Shown piece after piece: positions 48,423 through 59,810 of a stretch of 64,000 nucleotides of DNA (the stretch's first letter is position 1; every line of letters begins with the position of its first letter). Made by a program: the position numbers and the translations under genes. The stretch is from Archivesica marissinica (lineage: Eukaryota; Mollusca; Bivalvia; Venerida; Vesicomyidae). The stretch is taken from positions 42,136,598-42,200,597 of the forward strand of contig CM026391.1 in NCBI GenBank assembly GCA_014843695.1, read 5' to 3'. The notes beneath the pieces were generated by a model. That model had not been told where the DNA came from, did not search any database, and saw only the letters and a list, made by a program, of their open reading frames with translations.

Positions 48423-50373
48423 TAAATACGGGTAACCTTTATATCGCATACAACCCCTGCACATACGGTATATCGCACACAATCCCCTGCAAATACGAGT
48501 AACCTTTATATCGCACACAACCCCCTGTAAATACGGGTAACCTTTATGTCGCATACAACTCCCTGCAAATACGGGTAACATTTATATCGCACACAACACC
48601 TTGCACATACGGGTAACATTTATATCGCATACAACTCCCTGCAAATACGGGTAACATTTATATCGCACACAACACCTTGCACATACGGGTTACATTTATA
48701 TCGCATACAACTCCCTTCAAATACGGGTAACATTTATATCGCACACAACACCTTGCACATACGGGTAACCTTTATATCGCATACAACTCCCTGCAAATAC
48801 GGGTAACATTTATATCGCACACAACACCTTGCACATACGGGTAACATTTATATCGCATACAACTCCCTGCAAATACGGGTAACATTTATATCGCATACAA
48901 CACCTTGCACATACGGGTAACCTTTATATCGCATACAACTCCCTGCAAATGCGGGTAACATTTATATCGCATGCATCCCCTACACATACGGGTAACCATT
49001 ATATCGCATACAACCCTGAACATACGGGTAACCTTTATATCGCAAACAACCCCTTGCACATACGGATAACTGTTATATCGCATACAACCACCTGCACATA
49101 TGGGTAACCGTTATATTGCACATACGGATAACCTTTATATCGCATACAACCACCTGCACATACGGGTAACCCTTATATCGCTTACAACCACCTGCACATA
49201 CGGATAACCGTTATATCGCATACAACCCCCTGCACATACGGGTAACCATTATATCGCACACAACCCCCTGCACATACGGATAACCGTTATATCGCATACA
49301 ACCCCCTGTACATACGGATAACCGTTATATATCGCATACAACCCCCTGTACATACGGATAACCTTTATATCGCTTACAACCCCCTGTACATACGGATAAC
49401 CGTTATATCGTATACAACCCCCTGTACGTACGGATAACCGTTATATCGCTTACAACCCCTTGCACGTACGGATAACCGTTATATTGCATACAACCCCCTG
49501 CACATACGGATAACCGTTATATCGCTTACAACCCCCTGCACATACGGATAACCGTTATATCGCATGCAACCCCCTGTACATACGGGTAACCGTTATATCG
49601 CATACAACACCCTGTACATACGGATAACCTTTATATCGCATACAACCCCCTGTACATACGGATAACATTAATATCGCATACAACCCCCTGTACATACGGA
49701 TAACCTTTATATCGCATACAACCCCCTGCACATACGGATAACCTTTATATCGCATACAACCCCCTGTACATACGGATAACCGTTATATCGCACACAACCC
49801 CTGCACATACGGATAACCGTTATATCGCATGCAACCCCCTGTACATACGGATAACCGTTATATCGCATACAACCCCCTGCACATACGGGTACAGTTTATA
49901 TCGCATACAACCCCCTACAAATGCGGGTACAGTTGATATCGCATACAACTCCCTGCACATACGGATAACAGCTATATCGCATACAACCCCCTGCACATAC
50001 GGGTGACCTTTATATCGCATACAACCCCCTGCACATACGGGTAACCCTTATATCGCATACAACCCCCTGCACATACGGGTGACCTTTATATCGCATACAA
50101 CCCCCTGCACATACGGGTACAGTTTATATCGCATACAACCCCCTGCAAATACTGGTACAGTTTATATCGCATACAACCCACTGTACTTACGGGTACAGTT
50201 TATATCGCATACAACCCCCTGCAAAATATGGTTAATGGTTTTATGGCTTACAATCCCTTGCACAAAACTTGTAATCGCTTTATCGCATACCCTGCACAAA
50301 ACTACTTGTAACCGTTATATCGCACACCCCCCCCCCTGCAAATATGGGTAACCGTTGTATCGTACACAGCCAC
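48423..50373. repeat. 38-bp tandem satellite (array C, right block)
   Basis: Same unit as the left block, about 51 copies. The first kilobase alternates two unit types (cacacaacaccttgcacatac and catacaactccctgcaaatac, about 76 bp per pair), a dimeric higher-order repeat at about 48540-48950. Further right, single ggataaccgtt units dominate. The last units (50.1-50.37 kb) are degenerate and lead straight into the 29-bp array. Confidence 0.96.
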
Positions 50374-50385
50374 CGTATCATGATA

Positions 50386-50503
50386 AACGTTGGCCGTGGT
50401 TCAGTACTTGGAGAAGCGTTGGCCTGGATTCATTATCTGGAGACACGTTTGTCGGGATACAGTATTTGAAGAAACGTTGGCCGGGATTCATTATCTGGAG
50501 ACA
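50386..50503. repeat. 29-bp satellite (array D), short left block
   Basis: About four diverged units (aaacgttggcc..., tcattatctggagaca) lie between the end of the 38-bp array and the mobile repeat at 50504. They match units at 51.26-51.40 kb, so the mobile repeat has split array D. Confidence 0.9.
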
Positions 50504-51257
50504 TTGTCACGAGCCTCTCTTTCTTCTTATGTCTATTTTCCGATATCAATGCTCTAACCAGGGTCTATCCTATTGTAGACTCGCTGGAGTTGTCTAGGGG
50601 GTTTCTCTATGGTCCTTCAAATACTATAACTCAACACAGTCTTTCATTTTCCTTTGTATAATATCATCTACAACAATCTCGCTTTATTTCAAATCTATAA
50701 CATGTATCATTTATTCGTGATATCTAGTATCTTATTATTCGCCTCACTATTTCAATGTGTTCATAATAGTCCTATGACTATACTAATTCCCTTCACTTAT
50801 CATAGAAACAGTTTATATTCTAATAGTGAGTAACATCATTTCCTTAACGCCTCCATAGCTGGATAAGAATGCACTAATTTCTTAATAATTTTTCATTTCT
50901 TAAATAGCAGAATTAATATCTATAACAGACATTACGGCGCCAAACATCTGTGATGTTATACAATATTATTACATGTTTATATGTCATCAAGAGCGGCGGC
51001 GATTATCTTACATAACTGACCAGCTGCACTCGACTGTCAAATTATTTTGTTCTCGCGCAAACAGAGAACTGATAATTTAGGCGCGAAAATAATAGCAGAC
51101 GATTATACATAATACATAATAATCATAATATTACATGGTGAACAATGTGTCATATATATATAAATAGATAAATGTATTTATATAATACATTTCTATTTAT
51201 ATATGATAATAATCTATTCATGCAAATATATGGGTTTTTTTCTTCTATCTTTTGCAG
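50504..51257 (+). mobile_element. ~750-bp mobile repeat, copy 1, inserted in the 29-bp array
   Basis: Sits inside array D and has an inverted homologue at 58508-62303, which shows it is a repeat in its own right. Both junctions carry 'aca' (gagaca at left, gaaca at right), compatible with a 3-bp duplication or microhomology. Near the right end (about 51150-51212) is an AT-rich palindrome (catatatatataaatagata ... ctatttatatatga). No coding frame. The superfamily is unknown. Confidence 0.75.
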
Positions 51258-54200
51258 AACATGTTTGTCGGGATACAGTATTTGAAGAAACGTTGGCCTG
51301 GATTCATTATCTGGAGACACGTTTGTCGGGATACAGTATTTGAAGAAACGTTGGCCGGGATACAGTATTTGAAGACACGTTGGTCGGGGTTCAGTATTTG
51401 AAGAAACGTTTGTAAGGATTCAGTATCTGGAGAAACGTTGGTCGGGGTTCAGTATCTGGAGAAACGTTGGTCAGAGTTCAGTATCTGGAGAAACGTTGGT
51501 CAGAGTTCAGTATCTGGAGAAACGTTGGCCGGGATACAGTATTTGAAGACACGTTGGTCGGGGTTCAGTATTTGAAGAAACGTTTGTAAGAATTCAGTAT
51601 CTGGAGAAACGTTGGTCAGAGTTCAGTATTTGAAGAAACGTTGGTCGGGGTTCAGTATCTGGAGAAACGTTGGTCAGAGTTCAGTATCTGGAGAAACGTT
51701 GGTCGGGGTTCAGTATCTGGAGAAACGTTGGTCAGAGTTCAGTATCTGGAGAAACGTTGGTCGGGGTACAGTATCTGGAGAAACGTTGGTCGGGGTTCAG
51801 TATCTGGAGAAACGTTGGTCAGAGTTCAGTATCTGGAGAAACGTTGGTCGGGGTACAGTATCTGGAGAAACGTTGGTCGGGGTTCAGTATCTGGAGAAAC
51901 GTTGGTCGGGGTTCAGTATCTGGAGAAACGTTGGTCAGAGTTCAGTATCTGGAGAAACGTTGGTCGGGGTACAGTATCTGGAGAAACGTTGGTCGGGGTA
52001 CAGTATCTGGAGAAACGTTGGTCGGGGTTCAGTATCTGGAGAAACGTTGGTCGGAGTTCAGTATCTGGAGAAACGTTGGTCGGGGTTCAGTATCTGGAGA
52101 AACGTTGGTCGGGGTTCAGTATCTGGAGAAACGTTGGTCAGAGTTCAGTATCTGGAGAAACGTTGGTCGGGGTTCAGTATCTGGAGAAACGTTGGTCGGG
52201 GTTCAGTATCTGGAGAAACGTTGGTCAGAGTTCAGTATCTGGAGAAACGTTGGTCGGGGTACAGTATCTGGAGAAACGTTGGTCGGGGTTCAGTATCTGG
52301 AGAAACGTTGGTCAGAGTTCAGTATCTGGAGAAACGTTGGTCGGGGTACAGTATCTGGAGAAACGTTGGTCGGGGTTCAGTATCTGGAGAAACGTTGGTC
52401 GGGGTTCAGTATCTGGAGAAACGTTGGTCAGAGTTCAGTATCTGGAGAAACGTTGGTCGGGGTACAGTATTTGGAGAAACGTTGATCGGGGTTCAGTATC
52501 TGGAGAAACGTTGGTCGGGGTACAGTATCTGGAGAAACGTTGGTCGGGGTACAGTATCTGGAGAAACGTTGGTCGGGGTTCAGTATCTGGAGACACGTTG
52601 GTCGGGGTACAGTATCTGGAGAAACGTTGGTCGGGGTACAGTATCTGGAGAAACGTTGGTCGGGGTTCAGTATCTGGAGACACGTTGGTCGGGGTTCAGT
52701 ATCTGGAGAAACGTTGGTCGGTGTTCAGTATCTGGAGAAACGTTGGTCGGGATTCAGTATCTGGAGAAACGTTGGTCGGGGTTGAGTATCTGGAGAAACG
52801 TTGGTCGGAGTTTAGTATCTGGAGAAAAGTTGGTCGGGGTTCAGTATCTGGAGAAAGTTGATCGGGGTTCAGTATCTGGAGAAACGTTGGTCGGGGTTCA
52901 GTATCTGGAGAAACGTTGGTCAGAGTTCAGTATCTGGAGAAACGTTGGTCAGAGTTCAGTATCTGGAGAAACGTTGGCCGGGATACAGTATTTGAAGACA
53001 CGTTGGTCGGGGTTCAGTATTTGAAGAAACGTTTGTAAGAATTCAGTATCTGGAGAAACGTTGGTCAGAGTTCAGTATTTGAAGAAACGTTGGTCGGGGT
53101 TCAGTATCTGGAGAAACGTTGGTCAGAGTTCAGTATCTGGAGAAACGTTGGTCGGGGTTCAGTATCTGGAGAAACGTTGGTCGGGGTTCAGTATCTGGAG
53201 AAACGTTGGTCAGAGTTCAGTATCTGGAGAAACGTTGGTCGGGGTTCAGTATCTGGAGAAACGTTGGTCGGGGTTCAGTATCTGGAGAAACGTTGGTCAG
53301 AGTTCAGTATCTGGAGAAACGTTGGTCGGGGTTCAGTATCTGGAGAAACGTTGGTCGGGGTTCAGTATCTGGAGAAACGTTGGTCAGAGTTCAGTATCTG
53401 GAGAAACGTTGGTCGGGGTTCAGTATCTGGAGAAACGTTGGTCGGGGTTCAGTATCTGGAGAAACGTTGGTCAGAGTTCAGTATCTGGAGAAACGTTGGT
53501 CGGGGTTCAGTATCTGGAGAAACGTTGGTCGGGGTTCAGTATCTGGAGAAACGTTGGTCAGAGTTCAGTATCTGGAGAAACGTTGGTCGGGGTACAGTAT
53601 TTGGAGAAACGTTGATCGGGGTTCAGTATCTGGAGAAACGTTGGTCGGGGTACAGTATCTGGAGAAACGTTGGTCGGGGTACAGTATCTGGAGACACGTT
53701 GGTCGGGGTACAGTGTCTGGAGAAACGTTGGTCGGGGTACAGTATCTGGAGAAACGTTGGTCGGGGTTCAGTATCTGGAGACACGTTGGTCGGGGTTCAG
53801 TATCTGGAGAAACGTTGGTCGGGGTTCAGTATCTGGAGAAACGTTGGTCAGAGTTCAGTATCTGGAGAAACGTTGGTCGGGGTACAGTATCTGGAGAAAC
53901 GTTGGTCGGGGTTCAGTATCTGGAGAAACGTTGGTCAGAGTTCAGTATCTGGAGAAACGTTGGTCGGGGTACAGTATCTGGAGAAACGTTGGTCGGGGTT
54001 CAGTATCTGGAGAAACGTTGGTCGGGGTTCAGTATCTGGAGAAACGTTGGTCAGAGTTCAGTATCTGGAGAAACGTTGGTCGGGGTACAGTATTTGGAGA
54101 AACGTTGATCGGGGTTCAGTATCTGGAGAAACGTTGGTCGGGGTACAGTATCTGGAGAAACGTTGGTCGGGGTACAGTATCTGGAGAAACGTTGGTCGGG

Positions 54201-57200
54201 GTTCAGTATCTGGAGACACGTTGGTCGGGGTACAGTATCTGGAGAAACGTTGGTCGGGGTACAGTATCTGGAGAAACGTTGGTCGGGGTTCAGTATCTGG
54301 AGACACGTTGGTCGGGGTTCAGTATCTGGAGAAACGTTGGTCGGTGTTCAGTATCTGGAGAAACGTTGGTCGGGATTCAGTATCTGGAGAAACGTTGGTC
54401 GGGGTTGAGTATCTGGAGAAACGTTGGTCGGAGTTTAGTATCTGGAGAAAAGTTGGTCGGGGTTCAGTATCTGGAGAAAGTTGATCGGGGTTCAGTATCT
54501 GGAGAAACGTTGGTCGGGGTTCAGTATCTGGAGAAACGTTGGTCAGAGTTCAGTATCTGGAGAAACGTTGGTCAGAGTTCAGTATCTGGAGAAACGTTGG
54601 CCGGGATACAGTATTTGAAGACACGTTGGTCGGGGTTCAGTATTTGAAGAAACGTTTGTAAGAATTCAGTATCTGGAGAAACGTTGGTCAGAGTTCAGTA
54701 TTTGAAGAAACGTTGGTCGGGGTTCAGTATCTGGAGAAACGTTGGTCAGAGTTCAGTATCTGGAGAAACGTTGGTCGGGGTACAGTATCTGGAGAAACGT
54801 TGGTCGGGGTTCAGTATCTGGAGACACGTTGGTCGGGGTACAGTGTCTGGAGAAACGTTGGTCGGGGTACAGTATCTGGAGAAACGTTGGTCGGGGTTCA
54901 GTATCTGGAGACACGTTGGTCGGGGTTCAGTATCTGGAGAAACGTTGGTCGGTGTTCAGTATCTGGAGAAACGTTGGTCGGGATTCAGTATCTGGAGAAA
55001 CGTTGGTCGGGGTTGAGTATCTGGAGAAACGTTGGTCGGAGTTTAGTATCTGGAGAAACGTTGGTCGGGGTTCAGTATCTGGAGAAAGTTGATCGGGGTT
55101 CAGTATCTGGAGAAACGTTGGTCGGGGTTCAGTATCTGGGAGAAACGTTGGTCAGGGTTCAGTGTCTGGAGAAACGTTGGTCAGGGTTCATTATCTGGAG
55201 AAACGTTGGTCGGGGTTCAGTATCTGGGAGAAACGTTGGTCAGGGTTCAGTGTTTGGAGAAACGTTGGTCGGGGTTCAGTATCTGGAGAAACGATGGTCG
55301 GAGTTCAGTATCAGGAGAAACTTTGGGCGCGGTTCAGTATCTGGAGATACGTTGGTCAGGGTTCAGTATCTGGAGAAACGTTGGTCGGGGTTCAGTATCT
55401 TGAGAAACGTTGGTCAGGGTTCAGTATCTGGAGAAACGTTGGTCGCAGTTCAGTATCTGGAGAAACGTTGGGCGCGGTTCAGTATCTGTAGACACGTTGG
55501 TCGGAGTTCAGTATCTGGAGAAACGTTGGTCGGAGTTCAGTATCTGGAGAACAAGGTTCAGTATCTGGAGAAACATTGGTCAGGGTTCAGTATCTGGAGA
55601 AACGTTGGTCAGGGTTCAGTATCTGGAGAAATGTTGGGCGCGGTTCAGTATCTGGAGAAACGTTGGTCGGAGATCAGTATCTGGAGAAACGTTGGTCAGG
55701 ATTCAGTTTCTGGAGAAACGTTGGCCGCGGTTCAGTATCTGGAGAAACGTTAGTCAGTGTTCAGTATCTGTAGAAACGTTGGTCGGGGTTCAGTATCTGT
55801 AGAAACGTTTGTCGGGGTTCAGTATCTGGAGAAACGTTGGTTGGGGTTCAGTATCTGGAGAAACGTTGGTCGGGGTTCAGTATCTGGAGAAACGTTGGTC
55901 TAGGTTCAGTATCTGGAGAAACGTTGGTTGGGGTTCAGTATCTGGAGACTCGTTGGTCGGGGTTCAGTATCTGGAGACACGTTGGTCGGGGTTCAGCATC
56001 TGGAGAAACGATGCTCAGGGTTCAGTATCTGGAGAAACGTTGGTCGGAGTTTAGTATCTGGAGAAACGTTGGTCGGGGTTCAGTATCTGGAGAAAGTTGA
56101 TCGGGGTTCAGTATCTGGAGAAACGTTGGTCGGGGTTCAGTATCTGGGAGAAACGTTGGTCAGGGTTCAGTGTCTGGAGAAACGTTGGTCAGGGTTCAGT
56201 ATCTGGAGAAACGTTGGTCGGGGTTCAGTATCTGGGAGAAACGTTGGTCAGGGTTCAGTGTTTGGAGAAACGTTGGTCGGGGTTCAGTATCTGGAGAAAC
56301 GATGGTCGGAGTTCAGTATCAGGAGAAACTTTGGGCGCGGTTCAGTATCTGGAGATACGTTGGTCAGGGTTCAGTATCTGGAGAAACGTTGGTCGGGGTT
56401 CAGTATCTTGAGAAACGTTGGTCAGGGTTCAGTATCTGGAGAAACGTTGGTCGCAGTTCAGTATCTGGAGAAACGTTGGGCGCGGTTCAGTATCTGTAGA
56501 CACGTTGGTCGGAGTTCAGTATCTGGAGAAACGTTGGTCGGAGTTCAGTATCTGGAGAACAAGGTTCAGTATCTGGAGAAACATTGGTCAGGGTTCAGTA
56601 TCTGGAGAAACGTTGGTCAGGGTTCAGTATCTGGAGAAATGTTGGGCGCGGTTCAGTATCTGGAGAAACGTTGGTCGGAGATCAGTATCTGGAGAAACGT
56701 TGGTCAGGATTCAGTTTCTGGAGAAACGTTGGCCGCGGTTCAGTATCTGGAGAAACGTTAGTCAGTGTTCAGTATCTGTAGAAACGTTGGTCGGGGTTCA
56801 GTATCTGTAGAAACGTTTGTCGGGGTTCAGTATCTGGAGAAACGTTGGTTGGGGTTCAGTATCTGGAGAAACGTTGGTCGGGGTTCAGTATCTGGAGAAA
56901 CGTTGGTCTAGGTTCAGTATCTGGAGAAACGTTGGTTGGGGTTCAGTATCTGGAGACTCGTTGGTCGGGGTTCAGTATCTGGAGACACGTTGGTCGGGGT
57001 TCAGCATCTGGAGAAACGATGCTCAGGGTTCAGTATCTGGAGAAACGTTGGTCGGAGTTCAGTATCTGGAGAAACGTTGGTCAGGGTTCAGTATCTGGAG
57101 AAACGTTGGCCATGGTTCAGTATCTGGAGAAACGTTGGTCGGGGTTCAGTATCTGGAGAAACGTTGGTTGTGGTTCAGTATCTGGAGAAACGTTGGCCAT

Positions 57201-57638
57201 GGTTCAGTATCTGGAGAAACGTTGGTCGGGGTTCAGTATCTGTAGAAACGTTGGTCAGGGTTCAGTATCTGGAGAAACGTTGGTCGGGGTTTAGTATCTG
57301 TAGAAACGTTGGTCGGAGTTCAGTATCTGGAGAAACGTTGGTCAGGGTTCAGTATCTGTAGAAACGTTGGTCAGTGTTCAGTATCTGTAGAAACGTTGGT
57401 CGGGGTTCAGTATCTGTAGAAACGTTGGTCGGAGTTCAGTATCTGGAGAAACGTTGGTCGGGGTTCAGTATCTGTAGAAACGTTGGTCGGGGTTCAGTAT
57501 CTGGAGAAACGTTGGTCAGGGTTCAGTATCTGGAGAAACGTTGGTCGGGTTCAGTATCTTGAGAAACGTTGGTCTGGATTCCGTATGTGGAGAAACGTTG
57601 GCCTGGATTCCGTATGTGGAGAAACGTTAGCCAGGTTA
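51258..57638. repeat. 29-bp tandem satellite (array D), main block, about 220 units
   Basis: The unit joins ggagaaacgttggtcgg and ggttcagtatct. Variants are gtcagagttc, gtcggggtac, ggagacacg, tttgaagaa and ctgtagaaa. Since three units make 87 bp, all three plus-strand frames stay open with a 29-residue period; I do not treat these as genes. Diverged units lie at both ends (51.26-51.6 kb; gattccgtatgtgg at 57.57-57.63 kb). Long internal duplications are present (see findings). Confidence 0.97.
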
Positions 57639-57980
57639 AAAGCTTTCCGATCATTATGAGACATACGAATGGAAGTTAACATTTCAATAGCCACATTAAT
57701 CAACGTTAAATTAACGTATTGATGTGTCACGAACTTTCCTCTTTAGTTTGTTTAATAACACATGTTAATTGAAGCAAATGAGAACACTATAATTAATGAA
57801 TGTCACGAAACAGAAGTTTTAATTCAAAGGTAAATGGAAACAACACAAAATATAAATACATGCTTGTTTGTCTAACATACCTTTATCGCACGAAATAACA
57901 ATTCATTATATGGCAACCATCTCATCTTGACATTCACCAATGTGATATATACAGTCAAATATGTGTTAGTTGTCACTTCC
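57639..57980. other. AT-rich low-copy sequence, nothing recognised
   Basis: Begins directly after the last 29-bp unit. No supported frame or repeat. Confidence 0.45.
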
Positions 57981-58101
57981 ATTAAGAAGCCAACCTGCAT
58001 TAAGCAGCCAGATTCCCAATGTTTTATTATACATTTGCCCTCTATTAAGCAGCCACATGCGCTAACCAGGCAGTCACGGTCTAGATTGACTGGCTGCTTA
58101 A
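57981..58101. mobile_element. Small foldback-type repeat with attaagcagcca words
   Basis: attaagaagcca (57981), attaagcagcca (57999) and attaagcagcca (58044) are direct copies. tggctgcttaa (58091-58101) is the inverted copy at the right end. Opposed short tandem words around a small core repeat the layout seen at 31.6 and 32.2 kb. Termini are not exactly defined. Confidence 0.45.
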
Positions 58102-58507
58102 GACATGTTTGATGATTTTACCATCACTGGATAGTGTTATTAGATAAGAAATCAAAAAGCTGTTTTTTGTTTTGATGAAACCATAAAGTTTCGTTTATTT
58201 ACGTATTTTTACATAGCTTTCACATATATGCATACATAAAAAACAGCACACCAATAACAATGTGAATGTTGGCATCCATAGATTTATAATTTATTTCATT
58301 ACCTGGTTTGTATGACAGGAACAAATATTTAAAAACATACCCACCCACCACTGACGTTTTAACAGAGACGTTCAACTGTTTGATAAAAGGCATTAATGCC
58401 GTTATGTAGCAATACACTATTTTGTACCTGGTGGAAAATATAGTTTCACTTGTTGTTATACTTATTTGTTGCGACCTTCAAGATACATGGGATAATCTCT
58501 GATATTG
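58102..58507. other. AT-rich low-copy sequence, nothing recognised
   Basis: No supported gene or repeat before the second copy of the mobile repeat. Confidence 0.45.
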
Positions 58508-59810
58508 TGCAAAAGATAGAAAATCAAACATCTATTTGCACGAATAAATTATTGTCATATATAAATAGAAATGTATTATATAAATACATTTATTTTATTT
58601 ATATATATGACACTTGTTAACCATGTAAGATTATGATTTTTATGTAATATGTATAATCGTCTGCTATTGTTTTCGCGCCTAAATTATCAGTTCTCTGTTT
58701 GCGCGGAAACAAAATATATTTTGACCCTACCGAGTGCAGGTGGTCAGTTATGTAAGATAATCGCCGCTTTCTTGATGACAGAGAAACATGTAATAATATG
58801 GTATAACATCACAGATGTTTGGCGCCGTTATGTCTGTAATAGATGTTAATTCTGTTATTTAAGAAATGAGAAATGATGAAGAAATTAGTGCATTTTTATC
58901 CAGCCATGGAGGCATTAAGGAAATGATGTAACTCACTTTTAAAATATAAACTGTTTCTATGATAGTTAGAAAAATTAATATTTAAAGAAGTATTAACTCT
59001 TAAATATTAAAGTCGTATTAAATACGTGAACGGAAGATAATTAGGCCTTGTAAGAAACGATTGTTTTGGCTAATATATATATTGGAATAGTTTGATAAAG
59101 GAAAGAAATTAGTATAGTCGTAGGACTATAATGAACACATTGAAATAGTGAGGCGAATAATAAGATACGAGATATCACGAATATATGATACATGTATAGA
59201 TATCAAATAAAGGAGATTGTTGTAAATTATATTATACAAAGGAAAATGATAGACTGTGTTGGTTTAAACATATTTATTCGATAATAATGTACATTACATA
59301 TACATTGTATACAAAGCGAAAATGGATTATATCGGAAGTTTAAAGCTTATTGAGATGTTCTCGGTATACGGACATTGTCTCACCGGACTATGTCTCACCG
59401 GACTATGTCTCACTGGACATTGTCTCACCAGGTTTTTTTTAAAAAGGACAATGTCTCACCCCCCAAAAAAAATTGTTATGATATATATATATATTTTTTA
59501 AATTTTATTTTATTTTAAGGAGTGAACTTCAAAGGGCTCTTTGAAGAATGTTAGCATGCAATTTTAGAAGTTTGTTTTTTGGTGAGAACATAATTATGTA
59601 CATCAATATTACTTCAAAGGGGTAAGTGAGAAATAAATTTTGAACAGGAATGCAACATCAAAAGTTTGTTTATTTGAAAGTGAGAAATTAATTATGATTA
59701 TTTATAATTATTAATTAGCAATTATAAATTAAGTAACACTGATTGAAGATGGTCCTGGGTATAAATATGGGTCAAATTTATTCAAGCTATCCATATTACT
59801 TTTTGTCATC

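Noticed and set aside
45985..50351. Short frames within the 38-bp array on both strands
   Set aside because: They follow the repeat period and end at ordinary unit variants; no sign of coding.
43853..50373. CRISPR-like reading of the 38-bp arrays
   Set aside because: There are no unique spacers. Units are contiguous tandem copies with point variants, and the setting is eukaryotic.
50504..51257. LTR of a retrovirus-like element
   Set aside because: The two copies are inverted relative to each other, no tg...ca ends, primer-binding site or pol frame was found, and the DNA between them is satellite.
51258..57638. Open frames of 300-470 codons in the 29-bp array (29-residue repeats)
   Set aside because: All three plus-strand frames are open because three units equal 87 bp. 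There is no start context, no termini and no family resemblance, and copy-number changes ignore frame.
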